A DNA stretch of 36,228 bases from Candidatus Helarchaeota archaeon (GTDB lineage: Archaea > Asgardarchaeota > Lokiarchaeia > Helarchaeales > HEL-GB-A). The DNA is taken from contig JABXJT010000040.1 of assembly GCA_013375455.1 (NCBI GenBank), positions 4,885 through 41,112 on the forward strand, in the 5' to 3' direction. Both the position numbers and the translations under genes were made by a program. Positions within the stretch are counted from its first letter, which is position 1, and each line of letters begins with the position of its first letter. Positions 1 through 7,895 of this stretch are shown piece by piece. Below the pieces are notes generated by a model. The model was not told the origin of the DNA. It saw only the letters and a program-made list of their open reading frames with translations, and did not search any database.

Positions 1-90
1 GAGCTGGAAGTGCGGCAGATGGAGATGGGGGGGCTGGAGGTGTGGCAGATGGAGGTGGGGGAGCTGATGGTGCGGCGGATGGAGGCGCTT
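1..90. repeat. 30-bp tandem repeat, three visible units
   Basis: Positions 1-30, 31-60 and 61-90 are diverged copies of one 30-bp unit (gagctggaagtgcggcagat and so on) that stay in exact register. The unit encodes ten residues of the Pro/Ala/Ser tail of the minus-strand gene. The array probably continues left of the window, so copy number is unknown. Confidence 0.8.
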
Positions 91-412
91 CGGATGATAT
101 AGGGGGTGGATATAGCTCTGGAGAAGGTTTATCAGGAGTAATATCTATAATTTTTTGAATGCTTTCTGATAGCCCTCTTATTCCAACAAACCTAAAAGTA
201 ATTGGGTCCCAATCTTCCAATTTATTTAATATATCTTCAATAACTTGATCTAATTCTTTATCGGCATTCAAAGATTTTAGATCTTTAAATTTTTTAATAA
301 TAGTCTCCCTAGCTTCAATTTCTTCATCATGCGAAGGCTTTTTATCTGTTAAGAATAAAAATACCTCTTTAATTTCTTGAATTATAGACATAAACGTTTT
401 TTCTTCACTCAT
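1..412 (-). CDS. Proline/alanine-rich repeat protein, partial (C-terminus beyond window)
   Basis: An open frame runs on the minus strand from an ATG at 412-410 to the left edge without a stop, so only the first 137 codons are visible. Residues 1 to about 95 are charged and probably helical (start MSEEKTFMSIIQEIKEVFLF). They contain two acidic/lysine helices and a short WDPITFRFVGIRGLSESIQK segment. From about residue 96 the protein becomes low-complexity Pro/Ala/Ser, built from 10-residue units such as PPPPSATPPA and PPSPSAALPA. I recognise no enzymatic domain. The gene is divergent from an actin-related gene at 628. Because polyproline tracts are classical ligands of profilin, and Asgard archaea encode profilins, a cytoskeletal link is conceivable, but that is inference from position and composition only. 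A TATA-like element about 25 bases upstream suggests a nearly leaderless transcript. Confidence 0.7.
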   Translation of the reverse strand, partial: MSEEKTFMSIIQEIKEVFLFLTDKKPSHDEEIEARETIIKKFKDLKSLNADKELDQVIEDILNKLEDWDPITFRFVGIRGLSESIQKIIDITPDKPSPELYPPPISSEAPPSAAPSAPPPPSATPPAPPSPSAALPA

Positions 413-627
413 GGGAGGTCATTTTAACAATTGTTTATAACATTATTGATAAAAACTCTAAAAAGATTTAGAAACACTTTATCAATTTATTTTTTTTCGT
501 CTAATTATAAATCAAGAAAGCAATAAGTTTATAGTTTACGAGAATACTTAATTTGTGCTTTGCGTATTTATTAGAAGAGAAATACCTATGTTTGTACATC
601 GATACCCAAAATATTAATTGAATAAAA
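413..627. promoter_or_regulatory. Divergent intergenic region between the proline-rich gene and the actin-related gene
   Basis: This 215-bp A+T-rich stretch separates two outward-facing genes. On the minus strand a TATA-like sequence (ttataaa, about 433-439) lies about 25 bases before the ATG at 412, the distance expected for a leaderless archaeal transcript. On the plus strand possible TATA-like elements lie near 529-536 and 562-570, and I cannot choose between them. No RNA gene or further ORF is visible. Confidence 0.45.
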
Positions 628-1737
628 ATGACAGATTTAAAACCTATTTTAATAGAAATTGGAACCTACTATAGTAGAATTGGTTTTGTTGGTGATGAAG
701 AACCAACGGAAATTTACAGAACAAAAATATTTGAAGTTGAAAAGCAATATAGGGAAATATTTTATACAAAATTACAAGTAGAACCATCAAAATATTATTT
801 AGTCATTCTTAAGGATACTGGAACAGATAAAGCTGTGTTAACTTATGAAGCAGATCTTTTATTTAATGAGTTTAATTTAAAGGCGTGTGCTTTTCTTAAT
901 GCTCAGACCGCAATCATTTTTGCTTGGGCACATGGATATAGCGGTCTTATTTTTGATATTGGCTATCAAAAAACAGTTACTGTACCAATAATTAATGGCT
1001 CACCTATAACAAATTCAGCTAATTTCTCAAATACTGCAGGAAGAGCAATTGAAGAATATATAATTGGTGATTTAATCGAACAGGGGTTGGATAGGGAACT
1101 AATTTTACGAAATAAAGATGAAATTGTAGAACCTTTAATGAAATCTCATTACTTTTTTTCATGTGATAAAGAAGAATTCGAATTCCAAAAAATTGAGACA
1201 AGAAAACAATCTTTGTCCGAAAGTTTTGAAATAACCGATGCGAAAGAGGGAACTATTAAAATAATACCACCCGACCCGGTCTTACCTGAAGAATTATTGC
1301 ATCAGACTAAAGATTCCAACGATCTCTCCCTATTGGATTGTATAATAAAGGTCGCGGATAATTGTTTTACCCAATTAACTGCTGAAAAATTAGAGAGGAT
1401 CATAATCTGTGGAGGTGGCGGGCAAGTACTTGGCCTAAGATCTCGCATAATTTCTGAACTCTTTAAGACTACAGATCTTCAAAAATACGTGCACCCTAAA
1501 ATTCCCTCTTTCTCATCTACCCTTGTGCGGTCGAAGTACAGGAATTTTGATTTGGGAATTAGGGTTGTTCCCTCAGAATATTCTGTAAATAGCAGCTGGT
1601 TGGGTGGGTCAATAGTCTTCAGTTTAAAACATGCGAGTAATTTCTATATAAATAGAGAAAATTATGAAAAGAGTGGCCAGAGCATTGATTTTTGCGATAG
1701 GGAATTGGCTAACGGAATAAAACTACGTGAAATATGA
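628..1737 (+). CDS. Divergent actin-related protein lacking subdomain 2/D-loop
   Basis: This 369-residue protein belongs to the actin superfamily. Phosphate loop 1 reads EIGTYYSRIGFVGDE (residues 10-24), phosphate loop 2 reads DIGYQKTVTVP (110-120), the adenosine loop is CGGGG near 262, and the C-terminal signature WLGGSIVFSL is followed by a YEKSG segment. Aligned from memory to conventional actin, residues 38-51 match actin 83-96 (EKxYxxxFYxxLxV), whereas residues 10-30 match actin 11-31. About 44 residues covering subdomain 2 and the D-loop are therefore absent. In actin numbering Q137 (Q93 here) and D154 (D110) are kept, but D11 is E, D157 is Y113 and H161 is V117, so ATP hydrolysis is probably weak or absent. 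Without a D-loop it is unlikely to polymerise like actin; a filament-capping or regulatory role is more plausible. It appears to be a single-gene transcript, divergent from a polyproline protein. Confidence 0.9.
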   Translation: MTDLKPILIEIGTYYSRIGFVGDEEPTEIYRTKIFEVEKQYREIFYTKLQVEPSKYYLVILKDTGTDKAVLTYEADLLFNEFNLKACAFLNAQTAIIFAWAHGYSGLIFDIGYQKTVTVPIINGSPITNSANFSNTAGRAIEEYIIGDLIEQGLDRELILRNKDEIVEPLMKSHYFFSCDKEEFEFQKIETRKQSLSESFEITDAKEGTIKIIPPDPVLPEELLHQTKDSNDLSLLDCIIKVADNCFTQLTAEKLERIIICGGGGQVLGLRSRIISELFKTTDLQKYVHPKIPSFSSTLVRSKYRNFDLGIRVVPSEYSVNSSWLGGSIVFSLKHASNFYINRENYEKSGQSIDFCDRELANGIKLREI

Positions 1738-1852
1738 AGTTTCTCACTGAAATTCACTGCGAATCTTCACTACTCCAACTATTCGTAATAGGAGAAAAAA
1801 TTTTATGAAATAATATGAAATGAGTTATATGAGAAATCTAGGAATTGGTTAG

Positions 1853-2851
1853 ATGTCAACGGTATTTCTAGTAGCAACCCTTATTTTGGTCCTGATTGGT
1901 TTCTTTTGGCTATTTCTAAACTTTAGAAGATGGAAAGGGGATCTCCTCAGGAAAATTGAAGCAGGTGGAAAGATTGCCGAAACACCACGTGGGCCTGTTG
2001 AATATTCATTCATCGGCAGTGGACCTACAATACTAATCTCACACGGTGGTCCTGGCGGTTACGATCAGGGGGAATTCCTCATGAAATTCTTTGTTCAACA
2101 GGGATTCTCAGTCCTCTCTGTATCACGACCAGGGTATCTTGGAACACCCATTGAGAGTGGTGCAACGTTCGAGGAACAGGCAGATACACTGGTCTATCTT
2201 CTTGATAATCTCAATATTCATAGGGTGGCGGTCATTGGAGTATCTGCAGGCGGTCCGATGGCTCTCCAGTTTGCGATGCGGCATCACGAGCGCTTGTGGT
2301 CACTAATTCTTTTGTGTGCTGTAAGTAAGGAATACATAATTGAAAACAATTCATTACTCGGGAGAATATTCATGTCTGACACCATCGCCGATTTGGGATT
2401 GTGGGTCTTCGATTTCATCACGAGACATTGGCCGCTATACTCCCTGACAAAGCTGATGGAAGTCGAAAGCACACTGAATAAGGATGAAATCAAGAAATTC
2501 ATAGAAGATATAAAGAAATCCCCAACGCAGATCGAATGGTACAAGGAATTTTTGCGATCCACAATGCCATTGAGTGTTCGAAAATCGGGTCTTGATAATG
2601 ATTTGAAACAGCTGAAGACTGTTGGTGATTATCCTCTGGAAGAAATTAAAGTTCCAACTCTTATCGTTCATGGAACAGCTGACAAGGACGTCCCAATCAC
2701 ACACGCTGAGTTTGCGAATTCCAAGATCTTGAATTCTTCTCTCATTTCCTTGGAAGGTGTCGGCCACATTATTTGGCTCGGAAAACACCTAGATGAACTA
2801 AAAATGAAAATTCTCAAATTCCTTCAGTACAATTCCCATCAAATTGAGTGA
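1853..2851 (+). CDS. Membrane-anchored alpha/beta hydrolase (proline iminopeptidase-like HGGPGG motif)
   Basis: This 332-residue protein has an N-terminal membrane segment (about residues 4-24) followed by RRWK, so it is probably anchored with the hydrolase at the cytoplasmic face, although the orientation is not certain. The alpha/beta-hydrolase domain has an oxyanion-hole motif HGGPGG (64-69), the nucleophile elbow GVSAGG with Ser131, a likely acid at Asp277 in HGTADKDVP and His305 in GVGHIIW, so the catalytic triad is complete. HGGPGG is typical of the proline iminopeptidase branch, but substrate cannot be predicted; an esterase or lipase-like role is equally possible. The gene stands alone between the actin-related gene and the convergent pheST operon. 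Confidence 0.85.
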   Translation: MSTVFLVATLILVLIGFFWLFLNFRRWKGDLLRKIEAGGKIAETPRGPVEYSFIGSGPTILISHGGPGGYDQGEFLMKFFVQQGFSVLSVSRPGYLGTPIESGATFEEQADTLVYLLDNLNIHRVAVIGVSAGGPMALQFAMRHHERLWSLILLCAVSKEYIIENNSLLGRIFMSDTIADLGLWVFDFITRHWPLYSLTKLMEVESTLNKDEIKKFIEDIKKSPTQIEWYKEFLRSTMPLSVRKSGLDNDLKQLKTVGDYPLEEIKVPTLIVHGTADKDVPITHAEFANSKILNSSLISLEGVGHIIWLGKHLDELKMKILKFLQYNSHQIE

Positions 2852-2891
2852 AAATTAACCTCCTCCACATAGCGCTGCGCACGATTCCATC

Positions 2892-3161
2892 TTGGAACCA
2901 CTAGAAATAACATGGGGAGAACCATCAGAGTGTGTATATTTATTCTCAAAGACTTCTGAAACAACAGAGATGATTGCTCAGTGGCTCGATTTGAAGGTAA
3001 ACGAAGTCAAATTGATATTAACCGAAGTCGGGCGGAACCCCCTAATTGATGGAGCATTCGACAGGAGGTCTCCTTACGCAGTTTACTATGATTTCATCCC
3101 AGGTCCTACCGACTATATTTGGACGGGACTGAATTACCAGATGATGAGTGACTATTCTTAG
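2892..3161 (+). CDS. Small hypothetical protein, doubtful or remnant
   Basis: An 89-codon frame opens with TTG at 2892, and the first in-frame ATG is near 2970, which would leave about 63 residues. No convincing ribosome-binding site precedes the TTG. The sequence is mixed and soluble-looking (segments FDRRSPYAVYYDFIPGP and DYIWTGLNYQMMSDYS) and I recognise no family. The rest of 2852-3345 is A+T rich with nothing else visible. It could be a small real gene, or the 3' remnant of a longer one, because the frame is closed by a stop at 2856 just upstream. Confidence 0.35.
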   Translation: MEPLEITWGEPSECVYLFSKTSETTEMIAQWLDLKVNEVKLILTEVGRNPLIDGAFDRRSPYAVYYDFIPGPTDYIWTGLNYQMMSDYS

Positions 3162-3345
3162 GTAGAATACTTCAGTTTAGATTTTAAATTCTAATTTATC
3201 TATAAATGTAATTTATCAATTGAATATAACAAAGCATTTAATATTCGGATTAAATTTTTCTGAAATTCTTGTAGATAACCGATTGATGTTCTACCTTATA
3301 AAAACCATGAAATAGCTTATAATTTACGGGTGTAACCCACCATTT

Positions 3346-5046
3346 TTAAATAAAAAATTCAATCTCTGGAAATTGCTGAACGAGCTGGAGCTCTAATGCA
3401 ATGATGGGTTGCTTTAATTTGAAGTTCAAAATGACTTGTGGATGAACCTCACCGAGCATTCCTATCTTTTTATTATCGACATTGATCGAGAAGGCTCGTC
3501 CCTCCAAGTAGGAAGGATGCGATAATTTCTTGTATTGTACCTCTTTCTGTAAGAGATTGAAAAAGATGTCAAGCTCTGACTTAACTTTGTTCAGATTCAC
3601 GTTTTCCCCAATGGTTGCAGCAGCCAAATTTATTAATTGTAGGTTTCGATTATACGCCTTCTTATCAGGGATGATCACTTCTCCAACTTCGAACACTTTC
3701 TGGGGATACGGGTTTTTCAAATTTTTAGAGAGATAATTAAGCAATAGAGGAACTATTTCGGGTCGGAGGTCAGAATAATGGGCTAACTTGGAATTCGACA
3801 AACGGTAATGGGGCATTGCTTCTTTATTCATTAAGGTAGATAAAATCTCTTGATCCGTTAATAGGTAATTCAAGACCTCCACGTAACCTAAACCCGCGAA
3901 AAATTCTTTGATTTGGCTTATTAGATACATGTAGGGTAAAGTACTTGACTTGGTAAGCATTTCAGGAAGTTCGGGCTCTATCTTATTATATCCATAACAG
4001 ATAATCACATCTTCAATGATATCTACTTCGTGGAGTAAATCCAATCGATTGGCAGGTGCCATGAGTGAAACTGTATCTCCCTTAATGGAGATATCAGTGT
4101 ATCCCATTCTCGTTAGATAATTCTTGATATCTTTGTTTGAAAGCGGTTCTCCCAGGTACGTGTGAAGGCTCTTGATGCTCATCGTTTTGGGTATGGGCGA
4201 AAGGTCAAGTGGTTTTTCCGAGCCATCTGGATAGTTGATTTGAACTTGATAAGCTTCGCCTCCGCGCTTGACGGCATCAATAACAATTAATTTGAGGGTA
4301 TTTAACATGACATCCTTCTTGGTTCCAGTAACTTCTACGAAGAGATTTTGTGGATTTTTCTCATCGGGAATAATTGCCCCGAGGTCATTTGAGTTGATGA
4401 TGGGTGGCATACTCAATACATTTTCAGCAGAGTCATGAAAAATTGGATATTTTTTAAGGCCCTCTAGAATGTGGCTATATTTCATTCCCGTTGGATGCTG
4501 TTCTAAAATCATATTTGCAGTCATGACCCGAAATGTTTCATCACCAACGCTTAATGGCTCGAAAGCAATTTCTTCTGGTGACTTTGCCTCGTATATAAGT
4601 GGAAATCGAAGCAAATCATACGCGTACAAGCCAATACTGGCTTTCACCCGATTTCTTGCCAACGATGCATGTAAAGCTTCCTGTAAAAAGATCATCTCAA
4701 TGAGATCATCTTCTGAAATGATAATATTTTTGATGACTGCCCCCGCAATGTAAGGCCGTATCGGAAGGACTGAAGGCCTAACATTTATTTCGTAATCAGA
4801 ATCATTCATTGTAAAATTGGGCTCCTTTCTTTCCCAGCCGTAGTAGGTTTGAACCAATTTGATGAGATTTTTAACGGAGAGAAGATCCACTCTATCGGGG
4901 GTTATCTCGAATTCGATCATGTCCTCTTCTTCATTCATCTCCTCTAATTCTACCTTCAATAAGAATAACGTGTCGATAAGTTCGTCGAGCTTGATATCCT
5001 GTCCAATATCTTTCAAAAATTTGGACAACTTTAGTTCCAATTTCAT
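3346..5046 (-). CDS. pheT: Phenylalanine-tRNA ligase beta subunit, archaeal type
   Basis: This 566-residue protein is the usual length for the short archaeal/eukaryotic PheT, which lacks the bacterial EMAP/OB insertion and the C-terminal anticodon-binding domain. The N-terminus (MKLELKLSKFLKDIG) leads into the B1-like domain with the EFEITPDRVDLLS motif. A B3/B4 editing-type domain follows, then a B5 domain near residues 280-355 (APANRLDLLHEVDIIEDVI) and a catalytic-like core ending in GEVHPQVILNF. It pairs with PheS to charge tRNA-Phe. Its ATG at 5046 overlaps the pheS TGA stop in the tetranucleotide ATGA (5043-5046), so the two are translationally coupled. There is nothing unusual in length or frame. 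Confidence 0.97.
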   Translation of the reverse strand: MKLELKLSKFLKDIGQDIKLDELIDTLFLLKVELEEMNEEEDMIEFEITPDRVDLLSVKNLIKLVQTYYGWERKEPNFTMNDSDYEINVRPSVLPIRPYIAGAVIKNIIISEDDLIEMIFLQEALHASLARNRVKASIGLYAYDLLRFPLIYEAKSPEEIAFEPLSVGDETFRVMTANMILEQHPTGMKYSHILEGLKKYPIFHDSAENVLSMPPIINSNDLGAIIPDEKNPQNLFVEVTGTKKDVMLNTLKLIVIDAVKRGGEAYQVQINYPDGSEKPLDLSPIPKTMSIKSLHTYLGEPLSNKDIKNYLTRMGYTDISIKGDTVSLMAPANRLDLLHEVDIIEDVIICYGYNKIEPELPEMLTKSSTLPYMYLISQIKEFFAGLGYVEVLNYLLTDQEILSTLMNKEAMPHYRLSNSKLAHYSDLRPEIVPLLLNYLSKNLKNPYPQKVFEVGEVIIPDKKAYNRNLQLINLAAATIGENVNLNKVKSELDIFFNLLQKEVQYKKLSHPSYLEGRAFSINVDNKKIGMLGEVHPQVILNFKLKQPIIALELQLVQQFPEIEFFI

Positions 5047-6530
5047 TCGATCTTCCCCCTGTATAATGGTAGGTTTTTGAGTAGCTCGATATCACTTGAA
5101 TATACTTCGCGGATGTCATCAATTCCGAGTGCCGTCATTGCCAACCGGGTAACTCCGATGCCATAGGCAAGCACTGTTTTCTTGTAATTATACGGGTAGA
5201 GCAGTTCTGGTCGGAAGATTCCCCCTGGAAGAGCTTCGATCCACCCCAATTTTGGATGTTTAATGAAACCAGAAACACTGGGCTCCGTGAAAGGGAAGTA
5301 ACCCGGCATGAATTTAATTTCTTTCACGCCTACCATGTGACAAATTTCCGTGAGCATCCCAAATAGATGTTTGATGCTCAAATTATCGCCACAAATGATG
5401 CCTTCACACTGCCAGAACTCAAAGCTATGGGTTCGATCGATGGTATCCGGTCTAAAGCATTTCCCGAGGCAAAACATTTTCATGGGCTCGGGACGGGTCA
5501 TGAGTTCTTCTAAGGTGTGTGCAGAAACCGCCGTGGTCTGTGATCGTAATATTAAGTTCGAGGATTTCTTCTCATCAAACTTGTAATTCCACCCGGTCGA
5601 GCCAGTCCCTGCCCCATCTAAATGAACTGCACTGACACGTTCTAATAGTGATCTATTTTCAATTGCTCCCCTTTCCTTACTATCAACAAAGAAAAGGTCA
5701 TGAATGCCACGTGCCACGTGATCCTGGGGCATGAATAATAAATCACAATTATAGAATTCTAAATCCACGATTGGACTGTCAAATTCTTCAAATCCGAGGG
5801 CCAATAACCCTTCCCGTATCGTGTTTAAAAATTCCAAATACACGCTTCGACGCCCGAAAGCAATCTTTTCAGTGGGCGTATCCACGTTGTATTTTTTATA
5901 CTGATAATCTTTCCAACTCCCTGAGAGAAGGTCTGCTGAGGTGACGGAGGTTTTAATATTGGATGTCAAGAGTTCATTTAACCTCTTATCGGTGACCGAT
6001 GCCCTCAATTTATAGAGGTCAACTTTCTTCTCTTTTTCAATAATTAGATTCCGTTCCTTCAATTCTTTTAAGATGTCTGCTTTTTTCTCATCAGGCTTTT
6101 CAAGCATGTCTCTTAGGTTTTTGATTTTCTTAGAAATGCTATTTAAATCAGCCTCTAATACTATACTTCCTTTGTCAATTTTAATCCATTTGTTCCTTTT
6201 TGCCCAATTGACCGCAATCCCAAATACTTTCTTATCGGTTAGCTTTTCCTTCACTTTGCTTATCGAATGGATGTTTCGTTTTACTAAATCAATCAATTCC
6301 TCTTCTGGCAGTTTATTTTCGAGATATTGCCTGCCTTCTGGTGAAAGTTCATAGATTAACTCTATTTGTTGTTGCCTGTCTACGAGTTCTGCTGAAATAA
6401 AATACCCTAAAATTGATTGAACTTTCTCAAACGGAATATCTACTGCTGATTGTATCTCATCAATGGATCTTAATTTCCGGCTGACTTGATTTAGAACTTT
6501 TTTTTGCGATGCATTCAGGATTAATGACAT
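5043..6530 (-). CDS. pheS: Phenylalanine-tRNA ligase alpha subunit, archaeal type
   Basis: I place the start at the ATG at 6530, giving 495 residues beginning MSLILNASQKKVLNQ. A longer frame could open at a TTG at 6563 but has no support. N-terminal winged-helix modules (about residues 10-135) are typical of archaeal/eukaryotic PheS and bind tRNA. The class II catalytic core carries motif 2 (CFRPDTIDRTHSFEFWQCEG, about 358-377), the phenylalanine-site region GYFPFTEPS and motif 3 (GIGVTRLAM, about 457-465). It catalyses aminoacylation of tRNA-Phe with PheT. It is first of a two-gene operon. The A+T-rich upstream stretch 6590-6640 contains TATA-like sequence on the minus strand. Confidence 0.97.
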   Translation of the reverse strand: MSLILNASQKKVLNQVSRKLRSIDEIQSAVDIPFEKVQSILGYFISAELVDRQQQIELIYELSPEGRQYLENKLPEEELIDLVKRNIHSISKVKEKLTDKKVFGIAVNWAKRNKWIKIDKGSIVLEADLNSISKKIKNLRDMLEKPDEKKADILKELKERNLIIEKEKKVDLYKLRASVTDKRLNELLTSNIKTSVTSADLLSGSWKDYQYKKYNVDTPTEKIAFGRRSVYLEFLNTIREGLLALGFEEFDSPIVDLEFYNCDLLFMPQDHVARGIHDLFFVDSKERGAIENRSLLERVSAVHLDGAGTGSTGWNYKFDEKKSSNLILRSQTTAVSAHTLEELMTRPEPMKMFCLGKCFRPDTIDRTHSFEFWQCEGIICGDNLSIKHLFGMLTEICHMVGVKEIKFMPGYFPFTEPSVSGFIKHPKLGWIEALPGGIFRPELLYPYNYKKTVLAYGIGVTRLAMTALGIDDIREVYSSDIELLKNLPLYRGKIE

Positions 6531-6719
6531 GTGATTTACTTCCGTTAGCCTAAAGTTTCTCAATTTTTACTGCTTTCTCAAACCGATATGTGTATTAATA
6601 ACTTTATTTTTTTATTTAAGTTTAAAGAACAGCTTCTGCTTGAGTAATCTGATTTGTAAATCTTAAATAGAACATGGTTCTTAAAGAGTTTGATGAACGA
6701 TTCAATCCGGATTCATGCT

Positions 6720-7799
6720 TTAGGATTCAATAACTTTACATCCCTCAGCGATTGAAATGATATAGGCTTTACCCCCAGCTTTCTCGATGGCACGCGCAAC
6801 TTCTTCCGTGCTTTCAGGGGCGTAAGCTATTATACTTCCTCCAAATCCGGATCCATTGATTTTGCATCCAAATGCGCCAGCATCCTTTGCAGCCGTGATT
6901 AACTTTTCAATTTTTGGAGTTGAAATGCCTAAATTCTTTGCAAGTTGTTCGTGATGCTGATTCAACAGATCTCCTAAGGTTTTTGGATTGAATTCCTTTG
7001 ACGATAAAAGATTTTTTGCAACCTGCGTAAGATTCCGATTTATGAGATTTGCTTTTATTTTTTTAGCAACCTCTGGAAATAAGGGTTCTAAATGAAGGCT
7101 AATTTCTTTAACAGTTGTTGTTTTTAAATCAAATTGTTCATATTTCCGCCGTAGTTCCCCCATAGCAATATACACCATTTCTTTAACCCGGGTAAGATCT
7201 GAGATAGTATCTTTATTTTCAAGAGAATCCCCTAAGACCAATCCAGTAAGAGGTGCAGTCAAACGCTCATATCCAAATGGTGGTGTTGTCGTGATATAAA
7301 GAAGACCACCTAAAGCCGAAGTGAAATGGTCCATTCTCCCCCCTGGTCCCCTGAATTCATCAATTTCTGCCTGATAGCCTAAATCTGCCTTTGATCCTTC
7401 GCTGAGCTCCACATTAAAAATGCGTGCTAAAAATGTTATCCAAGCGATGACGAGTGCAGATGAGCTGCCTGCTCCTGCACTCATCGGAATATCTCCTTGA
7501 ACCTCACAGTGATACCCTTGATGTAGACTGAAACCCTTCCGAACAAATAAGTTGTAAGAACTTCGTATATAATCCCGTTCATATTGATAGGGTACTTCCT
7601 TGTTAATTAGTGGAATTGTCTCTTGTTGCTTCAGATTAGGAAGATCAATGATTAATTTCTTCTCATCTATTTTTTCAGCCTTAATTTCAATGAAGAGAGA
7701 TATAGCAGCTGATATAACTGGTAAACCAAGATAATCTTGATGTTCACCGAATAAACACGCCCGCGCTGGCGCTCGAATCAAGAACTCCTCTTTTGACAT
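6720..7799 (-). CDS. GHMP-family sugar kinase, galactokinase-like
   Basis: This 359-residue kinase has all three GHMP signatures. Motif 1 is RAPARACLFGEHQDYLG (9-25), with the GEHxDY of galactokinase-type enzymes. Motif 2, the ATP-binding glycine/serine loop, is PMSAGAGSSSAL (105-116). Motif 3 is INGSGFGGSIIAY near the C-terminus. A likely catalytic aspartate lies in GPGGRMDHFTSALGG. Length and motif 1 favour the galactokinase/glucuronokinase/arabinokinase branch over mevalonate kinase, but the sugar cannot be fixed. It would transfer phosphate from ATP to the anomeric hydroxyl of a sugar. The 96-bp gap from wtpC and the ...AAAGGTAAG before the ATG suggest its own expression unit or weak read-through. 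Confidence 0.85.
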   Translation of the reverse strand: MSKEEFLIRAPARACLFGEHQDYLGLPVISAAISLFIEIKAEKIDEKKLIIDLPNLKQQETIPLINKEVPYQYERDYIRSSYNLFVRKGFSLHQGYHCEVQGDIPMSAGAGSSSALVIAWITFLARIFNVELSEGSKADLGYQAEIDEFRGPGGRMDHFTSALGGLLYITTTPPFGYERLTAPLTGLVLGDSLENKDTISDLTRVKEMVYIAMGELRRKYEQFDLKTTTVKEISLHLEPLFPEVAKKIKANLINRNLTQVAKNLLSSKEFNPKTLGDLLNQHHEQLAKNLGISTPKIEKLITAAKDAGAFGCKINGSGFGGSIIAYAPESTEEVARAIEKAGGKAYIISIAEGCKVIES

Positions 7800-7895
7800 C
7801 TTACCTTTTCCTGATTGAATGAGAATTATGATGATTTATCTAATTTTCTAACCTTCTCTTTAATTAATAATGAATCAGTTCTATAATATATATCT

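Noticed and set aside
4469..5080. Plus-strand open frames opposite pheT
   Set aside because: Compositionally odd Ser-rich translations antisense to a well-supported pheT; no independent ribosome-binding site.
5043..6563. Longer pheS start at TTG 6563
   Set aside because: The extra 11 residues are not part of the usual PheS N-terminus, and the ATG at 6530 begins a typical winged-helix segment.
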